Of a stretch of DNA of 55,602 nucleotides, positions 34,468 through 42,303 are shown in pieces. Source of the stretch: Nitrospira sp. (lineage in GTDB: Bacteria > Nitrospirota > Nitrospiria > Nitrospirales > Nitrospiraceae); NCBI GenBank assembly GCA_013140455.1, contig JABFSU010000058.1, positions 1-55,602 on the forward strand, read 5' to 3'. Each line of letters starts with the position of its first letter. Position 1 is the stretch's first letter. The position numbers were made by a program, and so were the translations under genes. A model generated the notes under the pieces. That model was not told where the DNA came from. It was given only the letters and a program-made list of their open reading frames with translations, and made no database searches.

Positions 34468-35259
34468 ATGAAACTCCACCGGATTATCGCCATCGTATTT
34501 CGTCACTTATATCTCTATCGCCGGAGCTTGCCCCGGATTATGGAGATCTTCTACTGGCCGTTCCTCGACCTGGTCATCTGGGGTTTTATTACTCTCTATC
34601 TGGCGCGGTACCAGACGCAGGTCCCCGGTTTCGTGACGTTTTTCCTCGGGGCGCTGATTCTCTGGGACGTCCTGTTTCGGTCTCAGCAGGGGATCGCCAT
34701 TTCGTTTCTCGAAGAACTCTGGTCCCGCAATCTGATGAATCTGTTTGCCAGCCCGCTGAAGCCGAGTGAGTTTCTTGCTGCGACGATGATCATGAGTATT
34801 TTCAAGGTTGTCTGCGTGTCGCTGGTGATGGGGCTCTGCGCCTGGTTGTTTTACGATTACAGCATTTTGATAATCGGACTCTGGCTGCTTCCTTTCGTGC
34901 TGAATTTGGTCGTGACCGGGTGGGTCATCGGCGTGTTTACCACCTCGCTGATCATGCGGTTCGGGCAGGAGGCTGAGGTGCTGGCCTGGAGCATGGTGTT
35001 TCTCTTTCAGCCGATCTCCTGCGTGTTCTACCCGATGGATGTCTTGCCGGTATGGCTGAAGCCGGTGGCTTGGGCCAATCCGGCCGCGCATGTCTTTGAA
35101 GGGATGCGTGGTGTGCTCAGCCAGTCCGGCCAGCCGATCGAGCATCTTGGCTGGGCGATCGGGCTGAACCTCCTGTTTTTGACGGCTATGATCGCCTGGT
35201 TTCACCGGACATTTGCCTATTGCCGGAACCAAGGCCTGCTGGTTCGGGTCGGGGAGTGA
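34468..35259 (+). CDS. ABC-2-type transporter permease
   Basis: A 263-residue integral membrane protein with six segments (DLVIWGFITLYLARY, VTFFLGALILWDVLF, MIMSIFKVVCVSLVMGLCAWLF, LLPFVLNLVVTGWVIGVF, MVFLFQPISCVFYPMDVLP, LLFLTAMIAWFH). The last conserved motif, PISCVFYPMDVLPVWLKP, is typical of ABC-2 permeases such as NodJ and drug exporters. It lies seven bases after the small membrane protein and completes the exporter. Confidence 0.9.
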   Translation: MKLHRIIAIVFRHLYLYRRSLPRIMEIFYWPFLDLVIWGFITLYLARYQTQVPGFVTFFLGALILWDVLFRSQQGIAISFLEELWSRNLMNLFASPLKPSEFLAATMIMSIFKVVCVSLVMGLCAWLFYDYSILIIGLWLLPFVLNLVVTGWVIGVFTTSLIMRFGQEAEVLAWSMVFLFQPISCVFYPMDVLPVWLKPVAWANPAAHVFEGMRGVLSQSGQPIEHLGWAIGLNLLFLTAMIAWFHRTFAYCRNQGLLVRVGE

Positions 35260-35261
35260 CG

Positions 35262-35291
35262 TTGAATTCAACGGACCCCCTATGTTAGGCT
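35262..35291 (+). promoter_or_regulatory. Candidate promoter of the RRM protein gene, with palindrome over the -35
   Basis: TTGAAT at 35262-35267, 18-bp spacer, TAGGCT at 35286-35291. GTTGAATTCAAC (35261-35272) is a perfect 12-bp palindrome covering the -35 box and could be a repressor site. The predicted leader before the ATG at 35481 is about 180 nt. Confidence 0.42.
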
Positions 35292-35480
35292 ACGATTAAC
35301 TCATCGCCAGGGCCTCGCGATGAATCGTCAAAATAAAGCAGGCCCGCAACGATGTTGCCTTGCCCGGGAATTTCGTCGGAAGTCAGACCTGAGTCGCCGC
35401 ATTGATCGCGTCTTCGGCCCGCTCCTTCCTCCGTCACTCGAGTCCAAGACAATATCATCATTTTCAAAGGAGGAACCCAC

Positions 35481-35831
35481 ATGGGTTCGAAGATCTACGT
35501 CGGTGGGTTGCCATATGCGGCGACCGAACAACAACTCAGTGAACTGTTTGCCGCGCATGGGGCTGTCGAGTCCGCGCGCGTGATCACGGACAAGTTCACC
35601 GGCCAGTCACGGGGCTTCGGTTTCGTGGAGATGGCGTCTGATTCTGAAGCTCAAGCGGCTATTACGGCCTTGAACGGCGCCGATTTCGGCGGCCGTACCT
35701 TGACCGTCAATGAAGCGCGCCCGCAGGAGCCTCGCACAGGCGGCGGCGGTGGTGGCGGACGCGGTGGATTTGGCGGCGGCGGTGGCCGTGGTGGTAACGG
35801 TGGCGGCGGCGGCAAGCGCGACCGCTGGTAA
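35481..35831 (+). CDS. RRM-domain RNA-binding protein with glycine-rich tail
   Basis: A 116-residue protein. RNP2 is KIYVGGLPY at residues 4-12 and RNP1 is RGFGFVEM near residue 48, with the usual alpha-beta pattern between them and NGADFGGRTLTVNEARP closing the domain. Residues about 85-112 are Gly/Arg-rich (GGGGGGRGGFGGG and similar), a tail known from cyanobacterial Rbp proteins, where it contributes to cold-induced expression and RNA chaperone activity. AAAGGAGGA lies six bases before the ATG, so translation is probably strong. Confidence 0.94.
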   Translation: MGSKIYVGGLPYAATEQQLSELFAAHGAVESARVITDKFTGQSRGFGFVEMASDSEAQAAITALNGADFGGRTLTVNEARPQEPRTGGGGGGGRGGFGGGGGRGGNGGGGGKRDRW

Positions 35832-35854
35832 TACATTCTGTGCCATGAGTCATG

Positions 35855-35886
35855 AAGGGGCTGCCACCATAAGGTGGCAGCCCCTT
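35855..35886 (+). terminator. Hairpin terminator after the RRM gene
   Basis: AAGGGGCTGCCACC pairs with GGTGGCAGCCCCTT over 14 bp around a four-base loop. It is not followed by a T run, so it may act with Rho or mainly as a stabilising 3' end. Confidence 0.7.
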
Positions 35887-35982
35887 CGGCGTTTCTGCGA
35901 CCGGCGGCCTTGTCATTCTAAAGATGAGGGTGATAAGACAGCTTGGTTGGACGGCCGGTCCGTTGTTCCAAGGAGGAAGACC

Positions 35983-36657
35983 GTGGAGAGTCAGGGAGAG
36001 GTGCGTTCGTCGCCGGTGGCGCTCTCGGATCTGCAGTCATTTTCATTCCGCCGGAGCCCGGTGCTGGTCGTGGAAAATTTCTGGTCAGCCGATGAGCGGC
36101 AATATTTCCGTGATGCGATGAATCAGGCGGCGTGGAAGAGCTTGTCGGACCTTCCCAAGGTGCGAGAAGACTTTCCGGATTCAGGCAATTGGGCAAAAGC
36201 GGAGATCGGACCGACGCAGGGGAATCGATTTCTATCCAGGCTGCAGTTGCCTTGCATCCAGGAACACATGGAGTCTTTTCCGAACATCACCGGTCGCCAC
36301 ATGGGGTTCAGCTACTACTCATATTCGGCCGGGGATTGTCTGCTGACGCACGACGATACCGATCAAGGCCAGCCGGTCGGAGGCCGACGGGCGCCGTCAC
36401 GGCGAATCGCGCTGGTGAGTTATTTCCACGAAGAATGGCAGTCGGACTGGGGAGGAGAGCTGATCGTCTATGCCACCCGTTCGACCCACACGGCGGAGAA
36501 GCCGGCATTGTCCGTCACGCATTGTATCGAACCGCGTCCGGGCTCCCTGGTCATGTTCACTGTGCCGCGGTTTCATCGCGTGTGCCGGGTCGATCAAACG
36601 GCCGGTCAGCACCGGCGACTCTCCATTGCCGGCTGGTTCATGACAGAACATGCCTAG
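35983..36657 (+). CDS. 2-oxoglutarate/Fe(II)-dependent oxygenase, prolyl-4-hydroxylase type
   Basis: A 224-residue double-stranded beta-helix enzyme. The iron triad is His123 and Asp125 in LTHDDTD, and His198 in PRFHRVCRV; Arg211 or Arg212 in QHRRLSIAGWF is the oxoglutarate-binding residue. WGGELIVY lies between them, as in P4H-type dioxygenases that hydroxylate protein or small-molecule substrates. GTG 35983 is set by AAGGAGGA eight bases upstream. It stands alone between the RRM gene and a receiver gene on the other strand, so its substrate is not indicated by context. Confidence 0.85.
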   Translation: MESQGEVRSSPVALSDLQSFSFRRSPVLVVENFWSADERQYFRDAMNQAAWKSLSDLPKVREDFPDSGNWAKAEIGPTQGNRFLSRLQLPCIQEHMESFPNITGRHMGFSYYSYSAGDCLLTHDDTDQGQPVGGRRAPSRRIALVSYFHEEWQSDWGGELIVYATRSTHTAEKPALSVTHCIEPRPGSLVMFTVPRFHRVCRVDQTAGQHRRLSIAGWFMTEHA

Positions 36658-36727
36658 CCATCCGGCCCGGTCTGTTCCGAATGCGCACAGCACCCATCGT
36701 CTGATCGGATGAAGTCTGAGCGAAGGA

Positions 36728-37234
36728 TTACCCGAACCAATCGACGTCGTTCGCTGCTTTTCCCTGATTCAGATTGAGTGTCGGGGGAGGATTCTTCAGC
36801 ACATCGAGGATGAGCTGAAGCAATGCGGCTCTCTCAAACGGCTTTTGCAGGAATGGCAGTGTGCCTCGCTTGATTCCGTGGCTGGTGAGTTCCTTGTCAG
36901 GATTTCCCGACATCAGGATGATTCTGAGTCCCTGGCGCATCGTGGCGGCTCGCATGGCCAGCTCATGCCCATGAACATGGGGAAATTCATTGCTGCTTGA
37001 GGCGAGCTGGAATCCGGGAGGAGGGAGAACCAGGTCGGTCAACAGGACGTCAATAGGTCCCTCATGCTTCGCGCAGATTTTCAACGCGTCTGAACTGCCA
37101 TCGGCTTCAAGGATGGTGTAGCCTTCAGGCTGGAGCAGAGCGCGGCACAACTGGACGATCGACGGCTCGTCGTCGACGATGAGAATCGTCGCGGGGTTTG
37201 GGTTGGACGGCTGATGGGACGCAGGTTGTTCCAT
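36728..37234 (-). CDS. Receiver-only response regulator with an insertion
   Basis: A 168-residue single-domain regulator. Acidic residues Asp21 and Asp22 (IVDDEPS), phospho-acceptor Asp67 (LLTDLVLP), Ser109 (LMSGNP) and Lys131 (LQKPF) are all present. After the acceptor strand a segment of about 15 additional residues (FQLASSSNEFPHVHG) lengthens the loop before helix 3. No output domain follows and no kinase is adjacent, so it probably acts by protein contact. The insertion is unlike normal CheY-type receivers. Confidence 0.88.
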   Translation of the reverse strand: MEQPASHQPSNPNPATILIVDDEPSIVQLCRALLQPEGYTILEADGSSDALKICAKHEGPIDVLLTDLVLPPPGFQLASSSNEFPHVHGHELAMRAATMRQGLRIILMSGNPDKELTSHGIKRGTLPFLQKPFERAALLQLILDVLKNPPPTLNLNQGKAANDVDWFG

Positions 37235-37377
37235 ATGGGTCTACTACTTAATCGGATGGGTTTAGCCTATTCTTGAGTGTTCGACGGTGCCAGAAAATAC
37301 GAATTTCGTGTTGAGTCCGTGAGGGAGTTCGAAAGCGGATCAAGAGTGTGCCTCTGGAATAGACCAGGCAATCAGGC

Positions 37378-38859
37378 CTAGGACGGTGATGTCGCAGACG
37401 CGGGCTGTTTCCAGCCTCCCCCCAAGGCCTTGAAGAGACTGACCATGTCGGTCAACCGTGCCCGTTCAGTCAGGACCACTTGGGTTTCCGCCGTGAGAGC
37501 GCCTCGTTGGGCATCGAGCACATCCAGGTAATTCACCAGGCCTTTGCGATATCGGACCGTGGCCAGAGTCACAGCCGTCCGGGCAGCCGTGAGTTGTTCC
37601 CGCTGACGAGCCAGTTGCTCGGCTCTGCTGTTCAGGGACACCAGCAGATCGGCCACCTCCCGAAAGGCCTGGAGGATGGTCTGCTGATAACCTTCGAGCA
37701 TTTGCCGGTAGCGCGACTCCGCCTGGTCCAGCCGGGCCACGTTGGTGCCTCCAAGAAAAATCGGCAAGGTGATCGATGGGCCGATACTGTAGTTCCAGCT
37801 GTTTCCGGAAAACCAATTGGCGAATTCGGCGCTTTGGAGGCCGCCTTGCCCGGTGATGGACAGGGTCGGGAAGAAGTAGGCGCGGGCCTGTCCGATGCGG
37901 GCATTCGCCGCGATCAGCGTGGATTCGGATTGGAGAATATCCGGTCGTCGTTCGAGTAACTGAGAGGGCAGGCCGACAGGAATGTCCGGTTGAGTCACGG
38001 CGGCTCTGAGAGCCTTGCGAGGGAGGTCGAGCGAGCCGGACGCAGAACCCGTGAGGACCTCAAGGCGATGCAGTTCCACGGCTCGGCTTCGCGTCAGATC
38101 GGGGATCAGTCCGGCGGCTTCTGCCACTAGCACTTCAGTTCTGGCCACATCCAGATCGGAGGCCAGGCCGACCGACGCCCGTTTCTTGATAATGTCCAGG
38201 GACTCCTGCCGGACGGCCACTGTCTTGGCGGCGATCTCAATCTGCTCGTCGAGCTCGCGAATGCGGAAGTAGGACTGCCCGAGGTCGCTGATCAACGAGA
38301 GGGCGACGGCCCGGGCATCCTGTTCATTCGCGCCGACCTCCGCGATGGCAGCCTCCTCGCCGCGGCGGATCCGCCCCCAGAAATCCAGTTCCCAGCGCAG
38401 ATCCAACGACCCGTTCCAGAGGTCGAATGTGCTGCCGGGGGTGGCGAACACCTGCGGCCCAGGCTGGCCGCCGCGCGCAAGCCCCAGGCCCGCGAGCGTG
38501 TTTTTCGATATAGCGAGGTTGCTGTAACTGCCCTGTAGATTGACCTGGGGATAGAGCCCCGCAGAGGCGGACATGACGGCTGCCCGGCTTTCCAGCACGC
38601 GGGCCACGGCGCGTTTCACATCGTGATTCTGTTGCAGGGCGCGCTCGATGAGGCTTGTGAGTTCGTCATTCCCGAATGCGCGCCACCATTCGGCATCGGG
38701 CTGTTGATCGCCGGGGAATTGCGCCGGATCTGCTGCGGCGATGTTCGACCAGTGGTTCGGAACGTCGACGGCCGGGCGCTCATAGTTCTTTCCCTGTACG
38801 CAGGCTGTCAGACTCAGAGCGGCTAGCACCATGGTGAGAATCGACATGCGTCGCGTCAT
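37378..38859 (-). CDS. Outer-membrane efflux lipoprotein (OprM/NodT family)
   Basis: A 493-residue TolC-like channel. A lipobox LSLTAC at about residue 20 is followed by YERPAVDVPNHW, and the two OEP repeats contain WWRAFGNDELTSLIERALQQNHDVKRAVARV and the second-half LLERRPDILQSESTLIAANARIGQARAYFFPTLSITG region. The lipidated NodT form usually works with RND or ABC exporters. It is the last gene of the five-gene operon and overlaps the adaptor gene by four bases. Confidence 0.94.
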   Translation of the reverse strand: MTRRMSILTMVLAALSLTACVQGKNYERPAVDVPNHWSNIAAADPAQFPGDQQPDAEWWRAFGNDELTSLIERALQQNHDVKRAVARVLESRAAVMSASAGLYPQVNLQGSYSNLAISKNTLAGLGLARGGQPGPQVFATPGSTFDLWNGSLDLRWELDFWGRIRRGEEAAIAEVGANEQDARAVALSLISDLGQSYFRIRELDEQIEIAAKTVAVRQESLDIIKKRASVGLASDLDVARTEVLVAEAAGLIPDLTRSRAVELHRLEVLTGSASGSLDLPRKALRAAVTQPDIPVGLPSQLLERRPDILQSESTLIAANARIGQARAYFFPTLSITGQGGLQSAEFANWFSGNSWNYSIGPSITLPIFLGGTNVARLDQAESRYRQMLEGYQQTILQAFREVADLLVSLNSRAEQLARQREQLTAARTAVTLATVRYRKGLVNYLDVLDAQRGALTAETQVVLTERARLTDMVSLFKALGGGWKQPASATSPS

Positions 38860-39848
38860 GGCGCCGGCTCCTGCTGGTGAGTCGCGGCAGGGCGGGGTGT
38901 GGATGCTGCCGGACCGGCGGGTTGGCGCTGGATGAACACATCGACTTGTTGGCCGGCATAGACGGAAAACGGTGGACGATCGAATCTGTAAATAATCTGG
39001 AGTACCCGCGTGTCGACCCGCTCGCTGTTGTCCCCGGTCAGCGATTTCTTTGGCACGACATAGGGCTCGATTCGGACGAACGTCAGCGGGATCTTCGTGC
39101 CGGCCATGGATTTGAGGGAGGCGACTCCCGATGCCTGTGGCGCAACCATCGGGGCGTTGACCTCATCGACATCGGCCCGGACTTGTAGTCGTTGCGTATC
39201 GCCGAGCAACAGGAGCGGTTCGCTCGCACCCGGAGTGGCGTACTCGCCGGCTCGGACATTGACCTGCAAAATTGTTCCCTCGCGTGGAGCCCGGACCGTC
39301 AGCCGGTCAAGGAGGATCACGACTTCATCGCGCTGAGCGATCGCCTGCTTGAGATTGGCTTCGAGGCGCAGTTGTGTGCGTTTTGCCACCTCAAGGGCAT
39401 ACCAGGTGCGCTTGAGATCGTCTTCGCTCACGGCGCGTTCATCGTGCACAGATTTGAGGCGGCGCAATTGCGTATCGAGATCGCCGATGCGGTATTTCTG
39501 CTCGTCGATTTGGGCCTGCAGCGGGGGGATCGCCGCGTCGCGGGTCAGCAGTTGGGCGCGCAACTCCCGGTCGTCGAGTTGGAAGAGCGGGGCCTGTTCT
39601 TTCACCTGATCGCCGACGGCCACGAACATCTTGGTAATCAGGCCTGCAGCCGGCGGTGCGATACGCACGTTTTCGTTGACGGCTTCGATGATGCCCGATG
39701 CGGCGACCGTCTGTTCATACGGTGAGCGCGGCGGCTCTGAAACCGGCGTCGGCATCGGCTCAATCTTGTTGGCGCCCATCAGAGCCCAGCCTGCGAAGCT
39801 CACCCCGGCCAGAGCGATCCAGACACTGAAGCGTTTGAGGATAATCAT
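38856..39848 (-). CDS. HlyD-family periplasmic adaptor (DevB type)
   Basis: A 330-residue membrane-fusion protein with one N-terminal membrane segment (SVWIALAGVSFAGWALMG). A barrel-sandwich hybrid (VAASGIIEAVNENVRIAPPAAG with FVAVGDQVKEQAPLFQLDDREL) flanks a coiled-coil hairpin (about 120-190), followed by VRAPREGTILQVNVRAGE and a beta-barrel domain. It connects the inner-membrane ABC exporter to the TolC-like channel. Four-base overlaps on both sides show tight coupling. Confidence 0.92.
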   Translation of the reverse strand: MIILKRFSVWIALAGVSFAGWALMGANKIEPMPTPVSEPPRSPYEQTVAASGIIEAVNENVRIAPPAAGLITKMFVAVGDQVKEQAPLFQLDDRELRAQLLTRDAAIPPLQAQIDEQKYRIGDLDTQLRRLKSVHDERAVSEDDLKRTWYALEVAKRTQLRLEANLKQAIAQRDEVVILLDRLTVRAPREGTILQVNVRAGEYATPGASEPLLLLGDTQRLQVRADVDEVNAPMVAPQASGVASLKSMAGTKIPLTFVRIEPYVVPKKSLTGDNSERVDTRVLQIIYRFDRPPFSVYAGQQVDVFIQRQPAGPAASTPRPAATHQQEPAP

Positions 39849-40585
39849 GCGCTGCCCTCTCTGGTAATCGTTTCGATGCTGACGATCCGTCCGTCCGTGA
39901 GGTTGGCCATACGGTCGCCGAAGTGAAAGATGCGGCTGTCGTGGGTGACGATGACGACGCAGCGGTCCGGCGCGCGGCCCACCTCGCGTAACAACTCCAT
40001 AATTTTTTGTCCGTTCGGACCATCCAGTGCCGCAGTCGGTTCATCGCAGATGAGGAGTCGCGGTTCGTTGACCAGCGCCCTGGCGATGGCGACCCGTTGC
40101 TGTTGACCGCCGGAGAGATTTTTCGGCAGGAACTCTGTTCGGTCGCCCAGGCCGACGCGATCGAGCATGGTCCGTGCCCGCCGGAGGGCTTCGGAGCGGC
40201 TGATCTTCTGGATCAAGAGCGGTACGGCGACATTCTCGGCTGCCGTCAGTGCCGGCAGCAGATTGAATTGCTGATAGATGAATCCCATGGTTTGGCCACG
40301 AAACGTCGTGCGTTTGCCTGTCGGCAAATCGCTCAGAGGCACGCCGAGCACATCGATGTCGCCTGCATCGATCTCGAGAATTCCGGCGATGGCCGACAGC
40401 AAGGTGGTCTTCCCGCCGCCTGATTCGCCGACGAGTAACAGCATCTCGCCCAGGTAGATGTCGAGGTCGATCCCTCTGAGCACGGTCACTTTCGTGTCGC
40501 CGGTGCCGAAGGATTTTACGATGCCGCGGAGGCTGACGGCTGCCGGTTGTGTCTGTAGGTCTGTTGAATCGTCCATCGTGCTCAC
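39845..40585 (-). CDS. ABC transporter ATPase (DevA/LolD/MacB type)
   Basis: A 246-residue ATPase. Walker A is GESGGGKTTLLSAIAG, the signature LSGGQQQRVAIARALV and Walker B LLICDEPTAALD, with THDSRIFHFGDRMANL after it, as in the LolD and DevA group. It overlaps both the permease and adaptor genes by four bases. The motifs are complete, so it should be active. Confidence 0.95.
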   Translation of the reverse strand: MSTMDDSTDLQTQPAAVSLRGIVKSFGTGDTKVTVLRGIDLDIYLGEMLLLVGESGGGKTTLLSAIAGILEIDAGDIDVLGVPLSDLPTGKRTTFRGQTMGFIYQQFNLLPALTAAENVAVPLLIQKISRSEALRRARTMLDRVGLGDRTEFLPKNLSGGQQQRVAIARALVNEPRLLICDEPTAALDGPNGQKIMELLREVGRAPDRCVVIVTHDSRIFHFGDRMANLTDGRIVSIETITREGSA

Positions 40586-41712
40586 CGAAAGACAATGGCC
40601 GGCTCGAGCCGGGCGAGTTTGATGATGCTGATCAACGCTGAAAATGTGCAGATGGCCAAGAGCGCCACCAGCACCAGGAGTAGCAGTTGCCAGGTCTCGA
40701 TGAAGGGCAGTCCGCCGCTTCGCGCCGTCATGAATCCGAAGACCGTGGCGAGGCCGATGCCGACTCCATAGCCGGTGAGGCCCACCGTGAAGGCTTGCAA
40801 GAGAATCATTCGCGCCAGGGTGAAGGTTGAGGCGCCCATGGCTTTGAGCGCGCCGAATTGCCGGAGATTTTCAACGGTAAACAAGTAAAACGTTTGCCCG
40901 GCGATCGCCATGCCGACGATGAATCCCAATAGAATTGTTGTGCCGAAGTTAATTCCGATGCCGGTATTCTTGAGAACCCAGCCGATAGTCTTCCAGCCGA
41001 AGTCTTCGGCGGTGAAGGCGCCCAACCCGGTCTGCTCATGGATACGCGTGGTGACTTCCGCAACGGGAACGCCGTCTTTGGCCTTGGCCAGCACGTACGA
41101 CAGAGTCCGGCGCTCACGGGGCACGTACCGGATGGCGCGTTCGTAGGTGGTGTAGACGACCGGGATGTTGGTGAAACTCTTTTGGGTCTTGGCGATGGCG
41201 ACGACGCGGGCCAGCTTGTCGTTCAGCTCGAACACGGTGCCGATTTTGATGACGTTCGGGCCGCCCATCCGTTCCACCGCCCATTGATCCAGCACGACGG
41301 CATCGGGCTGCAGCACGTCTTCAAACCGGCCCTCCAGGACTTCGGCCGGCCGGCCGATCAGCGTCGAAGACTCCAGTCCCGTGAGGGTGATCTGATGATA
41401 GTCTCCGTTGGAGAGGCGCGCGCGTAACAAGCCTTTGTAGAGCGGCACGGCCCATTCCACACCGGGCACGCTGCGCACGCGGTCTACGGCGGTATCGGCG
41501 ATCGGTTTCACCTCATCAACCTGGGCGATGCCCGGATCCGTGACCCAAATCGGCACATTCAGATTGCTGACGCTGGACTGGGACCAGATCATGAGCCCCC
41601 AGAAAATCGAGCCTTGCTGGACGATGAGCATCACGGCGAAGGTCAAGCCGCAGAGCAGCATGAGATATTTCGCGCGATCGCCGAACAGCATTTTGAGCGC
41701 CACGTAGTTCAC
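40582..41712 (-). CDS. ABC transporter permease (DevC/FtsX-like)
   Basis: A 376-residue permease. One N-terminal membrane segment (LCGLTFAVMLIVQQGSIFWGL), a large periplasmic domain (about 50-245) and three C-terminal segments (FGTTILLGFIVGMAIAGQTFYLF; ILLQAFTVGLTGYGVGIG; LLLLVLVALLAICTFSALI) form the FtsX/MacB fold. The FGALKAMGAS motif near residue 295 is diagnostic for this family. With the ATPase, adaptor and TolC-like protein it forms a DevBCA-type exporter for lipids, glycolipids or drugs. Confidence 0.93.
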   Translation of the reverse strand: MNYVALKMLFGDRAKYLMLLCGLTFAVMLIVQQGSIFWGLMIWSQSSVSNLNVPIWVTDPGIAQVDEVKPIADTAVDRVRSVPGVEWAVPLYKGLLRARLSNGDYHQITLTGLESSTLIGRPAEVLEGRFEDVLQPDAVVLDQWAVERMGGPNVIKIGTVFELNDKLARVVAIAKTQKSFTNIPVVYTTYERAIRYVPRERRTLSYVLAKAKDGVPVAEVTTRIHEQTGLGAFTAEDFGWKTIGWVLKNTGIGINFGTTILLGFIVGMAIAGQTFYLFTVENLRQFGALKAMGASTFTLARMILLQAFTVGLTGYGVGIGLATVFGFMTARSGGLPFIETWQLLLLVLVALLAICTFSALISIIKLARLEPAIVFR

Positions 41713-42128
41713 GCCGGTTTCTCCGTATCAGGCTCCGGATGATCGGGGGGATAGGCGATCACCTGGGGTGGTTGTGGCAAAGTTACTCGGTCGTGACGGT
41801 GAAAAAAAATGGTGCAGAGACGAGCGATGGGACAGCCATGGTCGAGCGCCACTGTCCAGAACCGGCGGACATGGCGGCCGTCGGTCAGCTGATCTTCATC
41901 CATCAGCCGGAATGGTCCGGGGAATGCTTTGCTAAAGGTAATGCCCCGTGCAGCCAGCCGCTCAGCCAGCCCTTCCGTGAGATATTCCAATACTTCGCCG
42001 CACCAGGACAGCCGCTTCCCGTCTGTGGTCTGTTCGCCGGAGGGAAGGATCTCTGCCTGCCGTTCGGCGAAGTACGCTTCAATGGTTCGGCTGAGATGTT
42101 CCGGAGTCACAGGAGGCTGTTGTTTCAT
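41709..42128 (-). CDS. Small soluble protein of unknown function, first gene of the efflux operon
   Basis: About 139 residues from ATG 42128, which begins MKQQPPVTPEHLSRTIEAYF. The frame remains open upstream to 42239, but that stretch overlaps the sigma-54 promoter candidate and has no ribosome-binding site. I prefer the shorter form, whose leader would be very short. No membrane segment or known domain is recognised. Three charged or aromatic patches are seen (WCGEVLEYLTEGLAERLA, FRLMDEDQ, RRFWTVALDHG). It overlaps the permease gene by four bases, so it is probably co-produced with the exporter, perhaps as a cargo chaperone or ligand-binding sensor. Confidence 0.68.
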   Translation of the reverse strand: MKQQPPVTPEHLSRTIEAYFAERQAEILPSGEQTTDGKRLSWCGEVLEYLTEGLAERLAARGITFSKAFPGPFRLMDEDQLTDGRHVRRFWTVALDHGCPIARLCTIFFHRHDRVTLPQPPQVIAYPPDHPEPDTEKPA

Positions 42129-42141
42129 GGCGCCGATGCAG

Positions 42142-42157
42142 AGCAGGGACGATGCCA
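42142..42157 (-). promoter_or_regulatory. Candidate sigma-54 promoter of the efflux operon
   Basis: Read on the minus strand: TGGCATCGTCCCTGCT. GG and GC are separated by exactly ten bases, as required for sigma-54, and nine of the twelve fixed positions of TGGCACG-N4-TTGCW match. The predicted start is near 42131, right before ATG 42128. The adjacent gene codes for a sigma-54 activator. Confidence 0.5.
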
Positions 42158-42255
42158 GATCCGTGAAACAGTGAGTACGGATGCGCAAGTCCATGATGAA
42201 ACGGGAGAACCGCGAGACGGAGTGGAATGAGCTGTTCATGACGCAATCTGAAATG

Positions 42256-42271
42256 TGCCGACCGATTGGCA
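42256..42271. promoter_or_regulatory. Upstream activator site 1, TGCC-N8-GGCA
   Basis: TGCCGACCGATTGGCA, a 16-bp inverted-repeat pattern about 130 bp upstream of the predicted sigma-54 start, the normal distance for enhancer-binding activators. Its half-sites equal those of the palindrome at 44337. Confidence 0.55.
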
Positions 42272-42285
42272 GCGCAGGGTGATAT

Positions 42286-42301
42286 TGCCGATATGCGGGC
42301 A
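42286..42301. promoter_or_regulatory. Upstream activator site 2, TGCC-N8-GGCA
   Basis: TGCCGATATGCGGGCA, same pattern as site 1, exactly 30 bp further out, about three helical turns, so both would face the same side of the DNA. It ends three bases before the activator gene's stop codon. Confidence 0.57.
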
Positions 42302-42303
42302 GA

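Noticed and set aside
42129..42239. Longer start for the first gene of the efflux operon
   Set aside because: The extra codons overlap the sigma-54 promoter candidate and lack a ribosome-binding site; the shorter form is preferred, though not proven.
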